Shown here: piece after piece, positions 51,001-64,000 of the stretch
How positions within the stretch are numbered: position 1 is the first letter of the stretch
How the letters are laid out: every line of letters starts with the position of its first letter
Source: Coturnix japonica
Taxonomy: Eukaryota > Chordata > Aves > Galliformes > Phasianidae
Reading direction: 5' to 3'
DNA length: 64,000 bases
Assembly (NCBI RefSeq): GCF_001577835.2
Contig: NC_029527.1
Span: 2,741,086-2,805,085 of the forward strand
Position numbers and translations under genes: made by a program
Notes under the pieces: generated by a model
What the model saw: only the letters and a program-made list of their open reading frames with translations
Told to the model about the DNA's origin: nothing
The model's database searches: none

Positions 51001-54000
51001 AGGGATGGCAGTATAAGATTTATGTGGGTACCATGCATTCTGCTGTACTTATGTTATCACTTGTTACACTGAGTTGATTTCTATGCAAAGCATTATGTGA
51101 GTCTACCTGCTGATTTGCTATATTAACTTGTGGTTTTATTCTACTGGGCTACAGTGAGTAATTGGAGGAGAGCAGGAAGGCATTTGCAAGATTTGTGAGA
51201 AGTGTTTGTATTTCTGAAGTGTTTGGTTGAACAAGATGTCAGTTGTCCAGCAGTGTTTCTTCATGACTTTTCTATCTTTAGGATGGAGGGTTTACTCATA
51301 GCCAGTAGAAATGAGTGCTTTTCCAGGGTTTAGCTGGGGTCTGGTAATGTTGTTAATGGAAAAGCCCAGGGACCTTTGCAGAAAGCTGTAACTCTTCTGG
51401 CCTCAGTACACTTAAGAGTAGTTACTGTCAGAGTTCTGTGCATTCAGACATGGTTATGGGGAGCACAAAATAGTGACTCAGTAACAGCTGTGCTGCTGTG
51501 GCTTTCTAAGGGGATGTTCCTTATTTCACCAGGAGCATTGCTCTGTCTGGGGGAAGGTGGCTATTATGAAAGAATGCTGCTTCCCATTGTAATTATTTTT
51601 TCATAAGACTAATCCAGTCCCTATTACATTGTACTGCTGTTGCTGCCACAAATCTTTGTCACTCCTCAAATGGCAAAATAAAAGAACTTGCATTCAGTTT
51701 AGAGCAAGGCTCTGTGATTCATTTGAATGATGGTGGCAGCTTCTTTAAAATCAGAGGTGAAACTATCAGTGGTTGGACATGCAGAGGAATCTGAAAAATA
51801 CATAACAGGAATATTCTGAATGATTTGTGTTTGAGGATGTCTGAACTGTCTTGCAAACAAATGTCTTCAACATCGCGGTTTATTTCTAGGGAACTTTATT
51901 TAGCAGGAGCTTGAGTTATCGCTGCTGTCTAACAGTCAGCGTTCACGGTTTTTGTGAAAGATCTACTACTACAGAAATAAAGAGCTTGCTTTGTTTACAG
52001 GAGGGGGTGGTGGGGAACATCCTTCAGGCAGTTGTTTATAGCTGCTGACATGTAATAGAACACGAACATGCCTTTGCTTGTGGAATCTTAGATTGGCATC
52101 TTTACAGGGAATCTTCAAGGGTAGCTTAAAGTTGACACTTTGTCATCTGTCAGTGATAAGCCCTAAAAAGAGCTGTTGTATGCACTGGAGTGTGTTATGC
52201 ATAATAAAAATCACTGCAAGAGTTAGAAATGGTAGTTTGTATTCAGCAGCTGAATTATGTGAGGTATGGAATGCTGCCTTGTGTGGAACATTCTCAGTTA
52301 AGGGGAATTGCTAATAGAAGGCTGCAAGATTTGGTCCAGTAGATCTTAAGAAGTGTAGTGCTATTTGTGGATATGATTGGCAGGCATAATCCCTTTCCCA
52401 CTCTGCTCTGCATCTTTCTTTTCCTAATCTGTGCCAGTCATTAGACCAAAACGTAATTAAATCTAGTCTGTCAGAACCAAAGGAGATGTAAATCATTCAA
52501 GGTACTATTTTTCCTTAGAAGGAAGATAGACACCATAATCCCACTGAGATCTGTGCATATCTATTTTGGTTTCTTTATTAAAGAAAAATCAGCCATTATT
52601 TAATGTAATCCAGTGGTGCTCTTTTGCTTATTCTCTTAATGGCGTATACCTCTTTGGTATTGCCTTCATGAAAGTCACGAATGAATGAGGGATGTTATTT
52701 TTAAAACAATATGTGGCAATACTGTAATTGTTCCTTTCTCATATATTAAAGATATTAAGGGCAGAGTAGGCTTTTGATGGTGCAAGGTACATTTTCCTTG
52801 AGTAAATCTAAACCTGTTAAAATTACTTAGCAAGACTGCAAGGACACCTGAAGGATCAAGCAAAAGAAGCTGCCATGCTTGGGTTTCACGTTTCCTCCTT
52901 CTGTAGTATCTCCAAGCATTGTGCCACCTTCAGAGATGTGGCAGGGAACGTGGGACCTCATGGAACACAGTCAAATAAAATTTAGATTGGGAAGGACTCA
53001 TGGCGGCAATCTGGCCCATTCATGTGCATTGGGAGTACTGGTTATATCTGTGTTTAAATGACTTTTAGAAAGATTTGAACAAATGGAGTTCTATGTACAT
53101 TACATGGGTTGTTCACTTTCTCTGCTTCTTCCAATTTTGTCATTGCAAGCAATTTTTTTTTAACTGTGCAGAGATAAATATTTCTGTCCTTACTGTAAGA
53201 ACTTTGTGGCACTTCCTGTAGGCTTTCTTAAACTGTTCTTTTTCTCCACAGTAATGTGATGTGATCGCATCAGTGAGTGCTGAGAGTAGTCACCACTTAA
53301 TAGAACTAAGCCTTCAATTTGCAAGTGTATTTGGATCACGTCCATTCCAGCTGACTTAGATTAGTTAGATTAGTTTAGAGCTAAACTGAAGAAGGAAAGG
53401 AGACTGTATCTGTGCTATGCAGATAAGAACCAATATTTGCCTGCGAGGAAATCTGGTTTGTTCTGCCACTCTTATTTTAATTATGTACTCAATTGGGACT
53501 GTTTGAGCGTAACTACTATGCATTATTCTTTGGGAGACCTTGCTTCCTGGGTATCTGCTGGAACATAATGCTTCAGATGAGTTTCGATGTGTTGCTCATA
53601 TTCAGTACTGTGCAACCCAGAAAGGTTTCTGTTTTTCTGGAGAGAAGATGCAAGGAATCAGCTATTGTCTATGAAGCAGAAACCGATCTTTTATTTTTTG
53701 TATTTCACTTTAGGAAAATGATGCCTTTTGGAAAGCAAGGGATTATTAAAGAATAAAGAAATGATAAGGAATGTAAATCAAAGCTTTATTATTTAAATCC
53801 AGGTTTTATTGTGCTGGTTACTGGGAAAAATAAGGGAAATTGTTGTGTGTGTGCTTTGGTACGAACAGGTGCAGCAATTGCTTTTGAAATGAGTCCAAGC
53901 AAGTAACATTAAGTCCTCATTTTACAACTCACTGATTGCTGTGCAAAGAGCAGAACTTCCCAGCAGCATAAGCAGATATAATTCCATTGATAGCTTTGGC

Positions 54001-57000
54001 TCTGAGCCTATTCACTTAAATCAGAACTTAAATTCATGCCTTAGTAAACAAAACCTATTATATTATATAGGTCGGTATTGGTTTTGGGACAGTTATGTGT
54101 ATTTTTGAATGCTTACCCTTCCCAGGTTAACACTGCATTCCCCAAAAGGACCACTCTTGGCTTTTTTAGCAGCTTAAATACTCAGCTTTTTGTTTGCTTT
54201 GTTCAAACAGACAAGAGCTAAAAGGAAATTAGGCTGAGTAACATGGGCATCTAGAACTTGTGTTAAGGGACACAGAACAGGGATAAGCACACCTCCTGAG
54301 CCTCAGTCCTCCTGGCCAGAGCAACTTTACCTTGAAATACCCCAATTCAGTTATGCTAAACTTCTTCAGTATTAACTTAATTTCCAACATGTGATTGAAT
54401 CTCAATGGTTTAAAGTAAATCTTACATGTTTTATGATGTGATGTAAAAATAGTGTTTTATTTGCCATCACTACCATCTATGTTTAATAGAAGTAGAATTG
54501 ATACTCTTAGAGCAGTGTTATTTGCTTCGTTTGAGGGATGACAATTCCAACTAAATGACCTAGAAAATTGTTTTCTGAAAATAAGAAAAACTTGAGATGA
54601 TGGCTGTTGTACATCCAGCACTCAAGTCTGCAGCAAATTGCCAGCCTTTCAATACCTGACGCTATGACAAGCGCTCACCCTGCAGCCTTGAGCAAGCGAT
54701 GAGTTTTTCAGGTCTCAGCTTGCAGAGTTGCTGCTGCTAATGTCATGTTTGGGGCTTTTTTGAAAGTTGATAAGCTGAGCAAACACATTCTATTGGCATA
54801 CAATGAAGGCAGTACCTCATAATGATGCAGGTATTGTTTTCCTTTGTTTAAAGGAGTGCTTCTCATAGCACACTGTACTCTGTATTAAATTGTCCCAAGC
54901 ATAGAAGGCTGTTTATGTCACTTAGTGGTATTTTTGTATCAGTTCTCATGCGTGTCAGATAATTTTTAATTTTTCTTTGATGGCATCAGTCACATATAAG
55001 GTAGAATTCATCAGCTGTTAGAAAAGAACTACAGATGCACAGAATGCAATTACCAAAGCTGAAACTTTGCCATGGTTCTGGTTATATTTCTCTAAAAGTA
55101 TCAAGGAAGACTCCTATAACAGTCACAAATTCTGACGCTTACCTTTTCAATGGGATGCATAATGTGCAACTATGAGCACATTATGAGGAATACTGCTGCA
55201 GAAATAATTTGCCTGCAGTGTAAATCACTTCTGCGTGCCATACTTCATGTGATAGTATTCCTCAGGAGAATGGAGAGAGACAGCTGAGCCACCAAGCAAT
55301 TTAGATAAATAGTCTGAAAAGGACAAGTGTTGGTTACAGGAGGATATAGGTAATTAGCACTGCCTGTTGTTCCAAGTTTATTTCTTCAACTGAGCAGCCA
55401 TGTATTACACTGCAAATAAGTGAAACTGCTTTGGACTCATCTGTAAATTAATTTGCGTGCCCAGTGGTACTCCATATTTTATAGCTTTGTGTTGTTTGGC
55501 TCTGTTAAGGTTTTCTTCCAAAAGTCTTGGTTTTTCAATTTCTTGGATAGAACATTGCCTAAGCTAGAAGAAATAACAGACAAAGAAGCTTTTGAGCATC
55601 ATGAAGCAAGAAATACTTTGAGTCTTGACTTTATTTTTAAGGCAGTTCTAGAGGAATGTATCTAAGATCTCTAAAGAAAAAAAAAAAAAGACTTGAAAAA
55701 GTTGAGAGGCAGGAACAAGAAATGCTCGAAGCAGCAGAGGATTGAGCATAGTGTGTAATGAATGGACTGTTGGGCTATGCTGCAATGGACAGATGTTTTC
55801 CAAAAAATGTAATGAAGAATAACGTTTATTTGTTTGTTTCTTTTACCAGAAGGTAAGAAATGCTCAAATCATAATATTCATTCAGATTTTGATATGTTTC
55901 TCTGCTTGTCTGAAGGTCAGAGGAACAGAACTTGGAAAATCCTGGAGAGCACACAAGAAATAAACGCCATCCAAATGTTATTTCAGACAGTAAATACAGA
56001 AACTCGTTCTTTTCATATATCCTGTCAGTCATTGTTCTGGCTGTTGAGATAAGCTCCTGGAATCTTATCATATGATAGTGTGTTTATCCTCATCACAGGC
56101 TTATTTTCCTTATCTAAGGCTTCTGTTGTGGATGAGTGAAGACATAATGATGCAGTGTAGTTCTCTGCTATCTGAGATGCTTCCAAAATGATAATGTGAT
56201 TCCCTAGTGTTGCTAGGACAGTAGCCTGGAACCCCTTCATAAATCTTCTCTTCATCCTGTGATGTATCATTGAAAGCAAAAGGTCATTTGTCTGCAGGAT
56301 TTGAGAATTTCTGACCTATACTACAGTAGAAGAACCATCCTGGTAACCCTTGCACGTGTGCTTCCAATGCTTTTAAGATCTTTTTCTTCTTTCATTGTTA
56401 CTGAACATGAACACCTAAGTGACTTTTTCCCTTTCTGCAGTCCTCTTTTGGTGGTGGTGTCTTCTCACTGCTTCTTGGAAAATGTTCCCTCTTGACATGG
56501 CAACTGAAAGCAGGCATTTTCTCAGGCTTCACAAAGGGCTGAGGTGGTCCTTCCAGTCAGAGAGAACGCAGCCAGTGTGTGAGCAGTATGGAGATGGGTT
56601 GTTGTTTTTTATTTGCTATCTGCTGCGTGTGTTCTGACACTGCTCCTTTTCATTTGGAGATTGTCCCACATCCAGCCAGGAGAGGGAAGCTGGAAACTTT
56701 TTGAACAGAACCAATACCAGAATGAGAATATGCAGGAGCTGGAAATCCAGAAGTTGAAGGATTTCTTGCACCATAAAACACAAGCTCTTTCCTATTACAA
56801 TATGAAGTGAACTCTGCTGCCATGGTTGTCCTCTGCAAACTTAGTATATGCTTGACCTCATAGTATTGCCCTTACTTGCCTTTTCTCTATCAGCTCAGGA
56901 TTCCCAAGGGACAGCAGATGTAATTTTGGGGGAATTTAGGGGAGAGGATATGTTTTTGCTTTGTTTCAATCCCCCTTTTGTTGCTTCTTCTGAGAGCTGC

Positions 57001-58007
57001 ACTCCCTAGATGGAAGATACAATGGCTGTATGAATTGCTATTTAATCAGGGATGCTAATTAAGTCTTAACTTTTAATGCTTTCATGGGAGGACTGTGAAT
57101 GACTTGCAGTGGCTGGAATTGCAATTGCAGGAATTAAGTTGCTCTCAGCTTGGTGGGATCTGAAAGTGCTGTTTTATGAGGGATATTTAGGATATCTGGG
57201 TTTTAGAGGCATTTTGCCTTCTTCCTCACTTCTCATAGTCTGAACATAATACTTGATGTTGCTTTTAAAAGGAAATAATCTGCAAAGATGAGGCAATGAA
57301 GAATAAAAAGGAACACATTCATTGCAGACTTTTAAGTAGTGTTTTGTATGTATATAATTACAGTAGTACATCCAGTTTTATGACATAGTTAATGCAATTG
57401 TTGGATAAATACAAAGCCATTCTTAGCAGAATACTTACTTAGCTTTTCAGCATTGCTAGTTTAGTTTTCAAATTCAATAGGGGAACCAAGTTTCTTTGTC
57501 ATGGCTGTCTGCTCTTTATCAGATACTAACAAAGGGTTCCTACTTTTGGGCCTTGGTAAATCTTTTCAATCAAGTGGGTCAGACTAATTACAGTGGATGA
57601 GATGGGAAAAATTTTGGAGACAGTGGGCTATGGGACAACAAGAACCATCAGCTGAAGTGGAAGAAAATCTTTAGTGTCCTTTTTAGACTGAAGTAGTAGA
57701 GAAAAAAAAACAAAGCCAAAACTATACATTACAACAAGTAGCATGCATAATGTGTCATTCCTATATGACGTAATGGACAGAAGGGAGAAGAAAAATATTC
57801 TTCATGCTTTTGTCTCTCACCATCTCAAATGTACATCCTCTCAAGGCAGCTTAGAAAGGCACGGTATTTTGGGGGAAAAAGTAAATTCAGAGAAATGTCA
57901 AGTATGTGAATTAGGAGAGAGTACACGATGGACTTAAAAGATTTTAAATAATAAAAGCAGGATAGTTTCTGGAGCTATAATAGGAGTTCTCAGCTTTGAT
58001 TTTCACA
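48022..58007. other. probable first intron of gene B, part 3
   Basis: Nearly 10 kb without a recognised exon, RNA gene or repeat family. Short ORFs abound but none is bounded by plausible splice sites. The 55,453-55,665 ORF ends just before a 13-base A run at 55,677-55,689, but it matches no protein I know. Confidence 0.5.
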
Positions 58008-58085
58008 CAATCATAAAATGGTTGGAGAGCCTTTCTTCACAAGAGAGGCACTCCAGCTGCTTGATCACCTTCGTAGCCCTTTTGC
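58008..58085 (-). repeat. possible decayed CR1 fragment
   Basis: ACAATCATAAAATGGTTGG resembles a CR1 tail read on the other strand, and CTTGATCACCTTCGTAGCCC resembles the internal CR1 text CTTGATCACCTTCGTGGCCC. The two are closer together than in an intact element, implying a deletion between them. Confidence 0.5.
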
Positions 58086-59378
58086 CAGAGAAAACCCTTT
58101 ATTTCCTTCCCTATTTCTGCCTCACTACTTCAGCAGTCATTTCTCTGTAGGGCTGGAGCTAGTGAAAATGGAAATGCAAAAATCGGGGGGAGGGAGGGTG
58201 AACACAGAGAAGGTGTTTGAAGTTGGCACAATAATGCCATAAGAAGCAATGCCAGATCTTGCTGAGCAAAGGTCATATGGTCTCCCTTTACTTGAAGAGC
58301 ACAGGTTAGGAAGTTTAATTTTCTTTTTGGATGAGTATATTAATGTAGTGCACTGTATTCTTTTTCAGCAGCGTGCCATTTGTGTTGCTGAAGTATGCTA
58401 AACTGTAACACCATGATGACAAACTGGCAAAGACTAATTGAGGGCAACAGAAGCTGCATACAGCAAATGACATTGAAATTACCAGTGCCAATGTAGTTGA
58501 GCAAATACAGCTAACTCAGCAGATGAGCTTGGGTACTAGACATGCTACAGTGGGTTAGCTGATGAGCTTACTTGAATGGGCTGCATCCAGCAGTGAGATA
58601 GCTTTTTCAGAGCCATTTTAACTGTCTTGGTGCTGGACTGAATCATTTAGTGTAGACATGTTCTATAGTTTGTGCTAAATTATGTGATGCATGGAATTAC
58701 CACTAGCACCCTGAATTCCTCTCATCTGTGCATAAACATAATAAAGTAATCTGAAATGGTGCCATCCTGGCTTCAGTCTGCTCTCAAGCAGAAGTTATGA
58801 TTTTAACAGTTGAAACAAAAGCCAAGTCTTTTGCATTTTAAACCTGTACCCAGAGCTGGGATGAGCTAGTTTTATCACACAGGGTCTCATTCAGATTTTG
58901 AGTTACTCCTACCCTGCTGTTCTTGTGATCAAACTCTACATGCGAGGAGGGAAATCCTTGGAGAGTGTGTTGGGTTTATGAGGCAGATGCCCAGCCAAGG
59001 TCAAAAATACCCCACGGGTGTCAGGCATCATATTTTATGTGCAGAATTCTGGATACCCAATTATTACTTAGTGTTCCTTCAAATAAATGGAAATCTGTTA
59101 GCCAGCTCTTTTGGGTACTGCAAATTGTGCTCTCATTGTGAGTGGCAAAAGGCAGGTGTTTTATAAACTCATTTCTCTAGAGTTCATAGTTAGTGAACTT
59201 TGAAAACTTACGCTACTCCTTTACCTGCTGACTGACCTCTGTATACAAAGAGGTTGCACTCTGAAATGTTTCTAGCCAATCAAACATCTGATCCTCAAGT
59301 TTTAGGAAATGTACCTGGTTATGATCAGTTTGTTGATCCTTTGTTATGATCAGTTCCTGGTGGCCTTGGCAAGCAGCT
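58086..59378. other. probable intron of gene B, nothing recognised
   Basis: No gene, RNA or repeat family is identified between the two CR1 fragments. Confidence 0.5.
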
Positions 59379-59466
59379 CTGGGTGATCTTGCATGTGCAG
59401 GGAGGTTGGACCTCATGGTCGCCGAAGGTCCCTTTCAACCTCATCTGTGATGACTCTGTGATTCTT
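59379..59466 (+). repeat. CR1 LINE, 3' tail
   Basis: CTGGGTGATCTTGCATGTGC, AGGGAGGTTGGACCTCATGG, AGGTCCCTTTCAACCTCATC and a terminal GTGATGACTCTGTGATTCT follow the CR1 3' end of the TGATCCTGCATGTGCAGGGAGGTTGGAC type, a further subfamily variant. It is + strand and about 90 bases long. Confidence 0.9.
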
Positions 59467-62400
59467 TTGGATGATTGTGGCCGTCTTATCTCTTTACATA
59501 TCACTGTAAAATAGAAAAATGACTATATATTGCTTTTTAATGTTTAAATCTGTTACATTCAATGTTATAATAAGGAGTTGCTCTTGGTAAGAGAACTCTT
59601 GAGTTATTGTGCAGGACCAGTATTTCCATAGGTTGATCCAGTGAGCAAATACGTGCTTTACTAAGATCTGTTGCACATTTTACCTAGAAATCTGCTTCTG
59701 CTTTGAAAGATTGTCTGGACAGTGCTGATAAGTGAAGTGGAATGCATTGATCTTGAGGAGGATTAAGTGAAATCTTTGAAAAGGAGAGTGGAATAGAACA
59801 TATACTAGTGTATGGCAGCAGTGGAATGGATCCAGCCAAAATAACTTCAGGAGTCTGGAAGCCTGCTGATAAATAACATTGCTCATCTATTATCCATAAG
59901 CAGCTGAGAGTACTTGGTTGGCAAGAAAATATAACTATCCCAATTTTCAGGCTATTTTCCCAAATAAATTAAGAGACAGTATTATGCATCTGTGATTGCC
60001 TAAGGACACTTCTTTCAGATCACCATTTGAGGAAATTCTGGCACAATAATCTAATTTGAATGTGCTGAAAATAGGGGTCATTCATTAACACGTGAATGCC
60101 AGAAATGTGTCCCATAGTGTATATATGCACAACTTCTTCCAGTGAGGGTCCTCTCCGCCAGCTCAGAGCAGAGTGACAGGCATGCTATACAGGTGATTAA
60201 GACTTGGATTTCCAGGTGTACTTTAAGATCACACCTAAAACTGAATTCCTGATGGTTTTAGGAGTTGTTATGCTTGTGGGTTGGACCAAAATTGGTGTTT
60301 GAATGCAGAATCGAGTATTCCGTGGCTGCTGCTGCAGCTGGTGGCTCACATTACACCATTGGTTTTCTTATTTGGTTTGCTGGTTTGGGAGCTGGTTTTT
60401 TTTTGCTTGTATGGTTTGGTTCTTCTCACTCTCCTAATCCCATCCAGGTGTGCTCTTTCACCTGGGTTAGAATTCATATGGTTCGTAAATTTCAGATAAG
60501 CAGAAAAATATTAATTTTTGAGAGTGGCTGAAATGGACATCACTGACTGAGGAGTAGGTGGCTTCTGGCAATTCCTGTTGTACAGGATGGGCTGAGACAG
60601 CTATTGCTGACTTAACCAACATTTTGGTTATAGCTGGAGTTCTTGGAGCTATCCAGCTAGGGAGGAAGTTTGAGCTCTGTTTGATTTGCAGTTAATTGTA
60701 TCAATAACTGAACTATTATCCAGACAAGGACTAAATTCTTTAATCAAAAGTATACACAAGTTTTATTTTTCTAGAGTTGAAAGGTGATTTTATTTCCTCT
60801 CTGAGAAAGTATTCATCAACCTGGCTTGTGTTCTGGGTATCTTAATGTAGTTCTTATACGTGCTTAGAGTCATTAGTTTGCAAATGATGATTGAATTAGC
60901 AAATTAGATTTATACACCCGTGGCAAGTGCTGAGATTGTTTGGCTGTAAAAGTCTGAGGAGGGAATGGGAAGAAAGAAATTTCCTACAGGAAAAAAATCA
61001 CACTGAATTATTTGCTGCAGCAAATAAGATTTTTGTCTGGAATAATTAAATACATAGAACTGATTTTTATCTTTCCTGTCAGATGGGATTAAGGTGGAAT
61101 CAGTACAAGTGTTCAAACCACCAGGTGTGGGTCTGGAGAGATGTTTCTTGATGTGTTATTGTTCAGGTCAGTGAGAAATAAATAAATCTAGCAACCTTGC
61201 AGACTGGTGCAGGCTCCAGGACTCATCTGTTTGGAGAACAGAAGCAGCCACATGTGCAAGTAGCTGATATGAAAACATTTTTTCTTCCTTTTTTAAACTT
61301 TTTCCTGATAGAAGACATACCTTTGGGAAAGGTCAAGTTTAACTTAATCTGCAGGCAAAAATAAGCAAAATCATATCTCCTATGAATAATACTTCGTTCA
61401 GGTGGCTTATTATAAAAAGAGCTGGTGAAAGTGTAAGTGATAACCCACTCCTTCACCTCCTCAAGCAGGTATTTGCCTTCTGACAGTCTAGGCTGGACTT
61501 TATACTGAAAAATTGTTAGACTCTCAGATATCAAGAAAAATCATGTATTGTACTTTCTGATACTAAACAAATTTATACCTTTGCATGAACAGCTTTCCTT
61601 TTACAACATAAGTGGACAGTGGGTTGAAACTGGAAAGTTTAACTCTTTCTCTTTGGCGAGGTTTGGCTTACTGACAGCGTTCCTCTAATGGCTGCATTAC
61701 GAGACCCATTTGCCTGGTCTTTGCAAAAAAGAAACTTATCCAGATGGCATAGTTTTGTCTGGAACATGCAAATTTGCTACTTCTTGTTGGTCTGCACTTC
61801 TGATCGGCTTAATTACCCCAGTTAAGTACTGCATCAAGTGTGTCACTGATGGGTCTTTCAAGCCAAGCTGGCAAGCACTAGTTCTGTGTTATTGACTTTG
61901 AGGGGGAAAGTGTCCCAGATACAGACTATAGTTTTTAGGTGGCAGCATTAGTCTCTGGATCTGAATTGTCCTGTTCTCTCCTTGAAAAGTGGGTATTCTC
62001 CAGATGGCGTCTTGTCTTTCTGTTTGATAATAGTGGCAGGCTTTAATTAATGATACAGAGCAACAGTCGGCTTTCAGTTATGAGTAATGTAGGTGCTGGT
62101 GTATGGATATGTTTTAGTAAACTTAGTGTAAAAAAAATGTTTTGTGATGTTTTTTTTAATTTTTTAAAAGTCCTTTCATAAGGTAGGAACCAGCCTACCT
62201 TGTGGTACCCTACTGGTACCTGGCCAAGTATAAATATGATCCCATTACAGCACTGTAGACTTACTACCATGAGAGTATGGAGAATATAAGAAAAGGTTTG
62301 CATCTCTCAAAGATATTTAGCTACTGAAAGCTTAGTCTGAGATTCTGCTCTCCTGTCATTAAAGAATCTAGGACTTAGGGATGTAGCTTCAAATCACACA

Positions 62401-64000
62401 AAATGTGTTTGTGTTTTGTTCAGAGCGGTGCCACTTTTTTTAGTGCAGAATCTGTCTCAACTGTTCCAATGTGGACCCAAAATGACTTGGGGCAGGAGTG
62501 AAACCTTGCCCTGTTGGTATTGCAGTGCTATTGAGCCATCAATTAACAACAAAAGGTTTTCATTTGCAAAAATGTCAAATATACCTTAAGCTTCTTTCTG
62601 TATTTATTTTTCTTTATGTTATAAGTGAAAAGAAAGCAAAACGTTCTATTTATCCTCTACTCTGCGTCAGCTTCCTGATTGTCCATATCGATTAAAGACA
62701 AAATTTTATGGATTTTCTGGTCACTTCAGTATTGCAGCTTCAGATTCAGGAGGGTGGAGAAATTCTTGTTGTGAATTAAATAGCTTTAAGTTCAGAATGA
62801 AATGCCATTTAAAATTAAAGGTTTGGACTGAAGTTTGCGGATCAAAGAAAATAGAGCAGAAAGAAAAAGTGGCTTTAGCTTGGAGCTGCATCTGAAAAAG
62901 CTAACCTCAAATTCAGGGCTTTCTTTTCTTTCTCTCTTCCCACTCCTTCCTTATCCTCCAAAAAGGATATTTCCTTTAGTTTTTCCTGAAAGAGGCTTAA
63001 CTGCATTAATGTGTGTGTGCCTGCAGTCTTTTTTTTTTTTTTAATGGTTTGCAGTATAACTGCATCAAATCAAATGTATCAACTGTAAAGCCTTTTATTT
63101 AGGCTGAAAATAGGGCTATTTAAAATAAGCTATGATCTAGAATCTGGAGGCAGCACTCGAAATAGAATCATTTGGAATTAGCAGTGTTGGCAGCTGTTAT
63201 TGTCAGTCAATAGGCTTGGAAATTGGACGTACAGCATCTGCCATAGCTGCCTCCTCTTCACCAGGCTTGGGGAAGTTCAGTCCGATGTTGTGTGTGGCTG
63301 CTAAAATTGGCTAAGAGTTTTTCTGAGTGTTGTGGGGGAGAAAATATGAATTGCATTAAAGTGCTGCAGATTACAGGAAGCTTGCCTTGCATAAAGATAA
63401 CATCTAGAAATTGAAAAATACAAACTATTACCTCTGTTTGTCAGACTGTATTTCTACCCCCAAACCTGATGCATGGAACTTTGTGGATCCTGTCTTTTAG
63501 GTGGCTCTCAAAGTTTTAGACAACTTATCTTTCTGGACATCATCTAAAGTGACTTGCCCACTGACACAGAGAAAATCTGATCTCAGATGTGCCAAGATGT
63601 CATCCTGTGAAGAACTTGTCCATGACACTTTTAGGCAGTGTTTTCAGATTTAAGACAAACCCAAATAACACAAAATTTAGGAACCTGAGGTGGCTGAAGG
63701 AAGACACAAACCAGAGGGGGAAGCATCCAGGACAAAAACATAATCTTTTCATTGCCAAAAGGCTGATGTTCTATTAAACAACAGCTTTCATAATTTGTGA
63801 TTATTTCCATAGTATTTTTTTGTCCTTTTGGCTTCAGAGTAAAACAGAAATGAAACATTTTGTTATTTTTAAGGCTAATAAAAGCTCATAAACACTAAGA
63901 TCTCTCTTCCCACACCCTATTCAGATCTCTCAGCACTTTCTGCTTGCTCTTTTTGTCACTGGGAGAGATGTTTGCTTTTCTTCAGTCCTCAGGCACCTCT
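59467..64000. other. probable intron of gene B, last part
   Basis: No exon or repeat family is recognised apart from short T runs (63,029-63,042 and near 62,150). A GTGACTTGCCCACTGACACA word near 63,550 recalls MIR but is too short to call. Confidence 0.5.
63029..63042. repeat. poly(T) tract
   Basis: 14 consecutive T after a GTGTGTGTG run. Confidence 0.85.

Noticed and set aside
55453-55689. ORF followed by a 13-base A run, considered as a retroposed gene end
   Set aside because: There is no AATAAA before the A run, no target duplication seen, and the peptide matches nothing I know.
1-64000. CRISPR array, bacterial operon, phage or mitochondrial insertion
   Set aside because: No spaced direct repeats, no dense ORFs with ribosome binding sites, and no mitochondrial rRNA or tRNA text was seen; base composition and CR1 elements indicate avian nuclear DNA.

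Overview
The window looks like vertebrate nuclear DNA, almost certainly from a bird. It is AT-rich and gene-poor. It carries about a dozen degraded CR1 LINE fragments with the typical CR1 3' tail (a reading close to ATTCTATGATTCTATGAT) and no Alu, B1 or L1-like sequence. One possible galliform-type LTR fossil suggests a chicken, turkey or quail relative, but that is weaker. There is no sign of a bacterial, phage or CRISPR system.

Layout. Bases 1-17,531 hold no exon I can support, only CR1 remnants, possible MIR remnants and simple repeats; they are probably upstream intron of gene A. Gene A (+ strand) shows one convincing internal coding exon (17,532-17,651) and one convincing stop-bearing exon (31,099-31,213), separated by a 13.4 kb intron. 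Both are open in one frame only, and those frames join in phase 0. From 31.2 to 39.6 kb lies apparent 3' UTR or intergenic DNA with two minus-strand CR1 pieces and the LTR-like fossil. At about 39.6-40.3 kb there is a clear CpG island with GC boxes, an inverted CCAAT box and a candidate first exon ending in a GT donor; it probably starts a second + strand gene (gene B). The rest, to 64,000, has no convincing exon and reads as the long first intron of gene B.

Gene identity. I do not firmly recognise either gene. A tail-to-head, same-strand pair with a very long first intron in the second gene would fit the vertebrate KIAA0825-FAM172A neighbourhood. That is a guess from arrangement, not from a remembered alignment, so no gene symbols are assigned.

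No new biological system was found. The best leads are the two-exon gene end with a GC-type donor four bases after its stop codon, the CpG-island exon edge that can be read as donor or acceptor, several perfect short hairpins, a CR1 interrupted by unmatched DNA, and a few unmatched ORFs of about 90-126 codons that are most likely chance.
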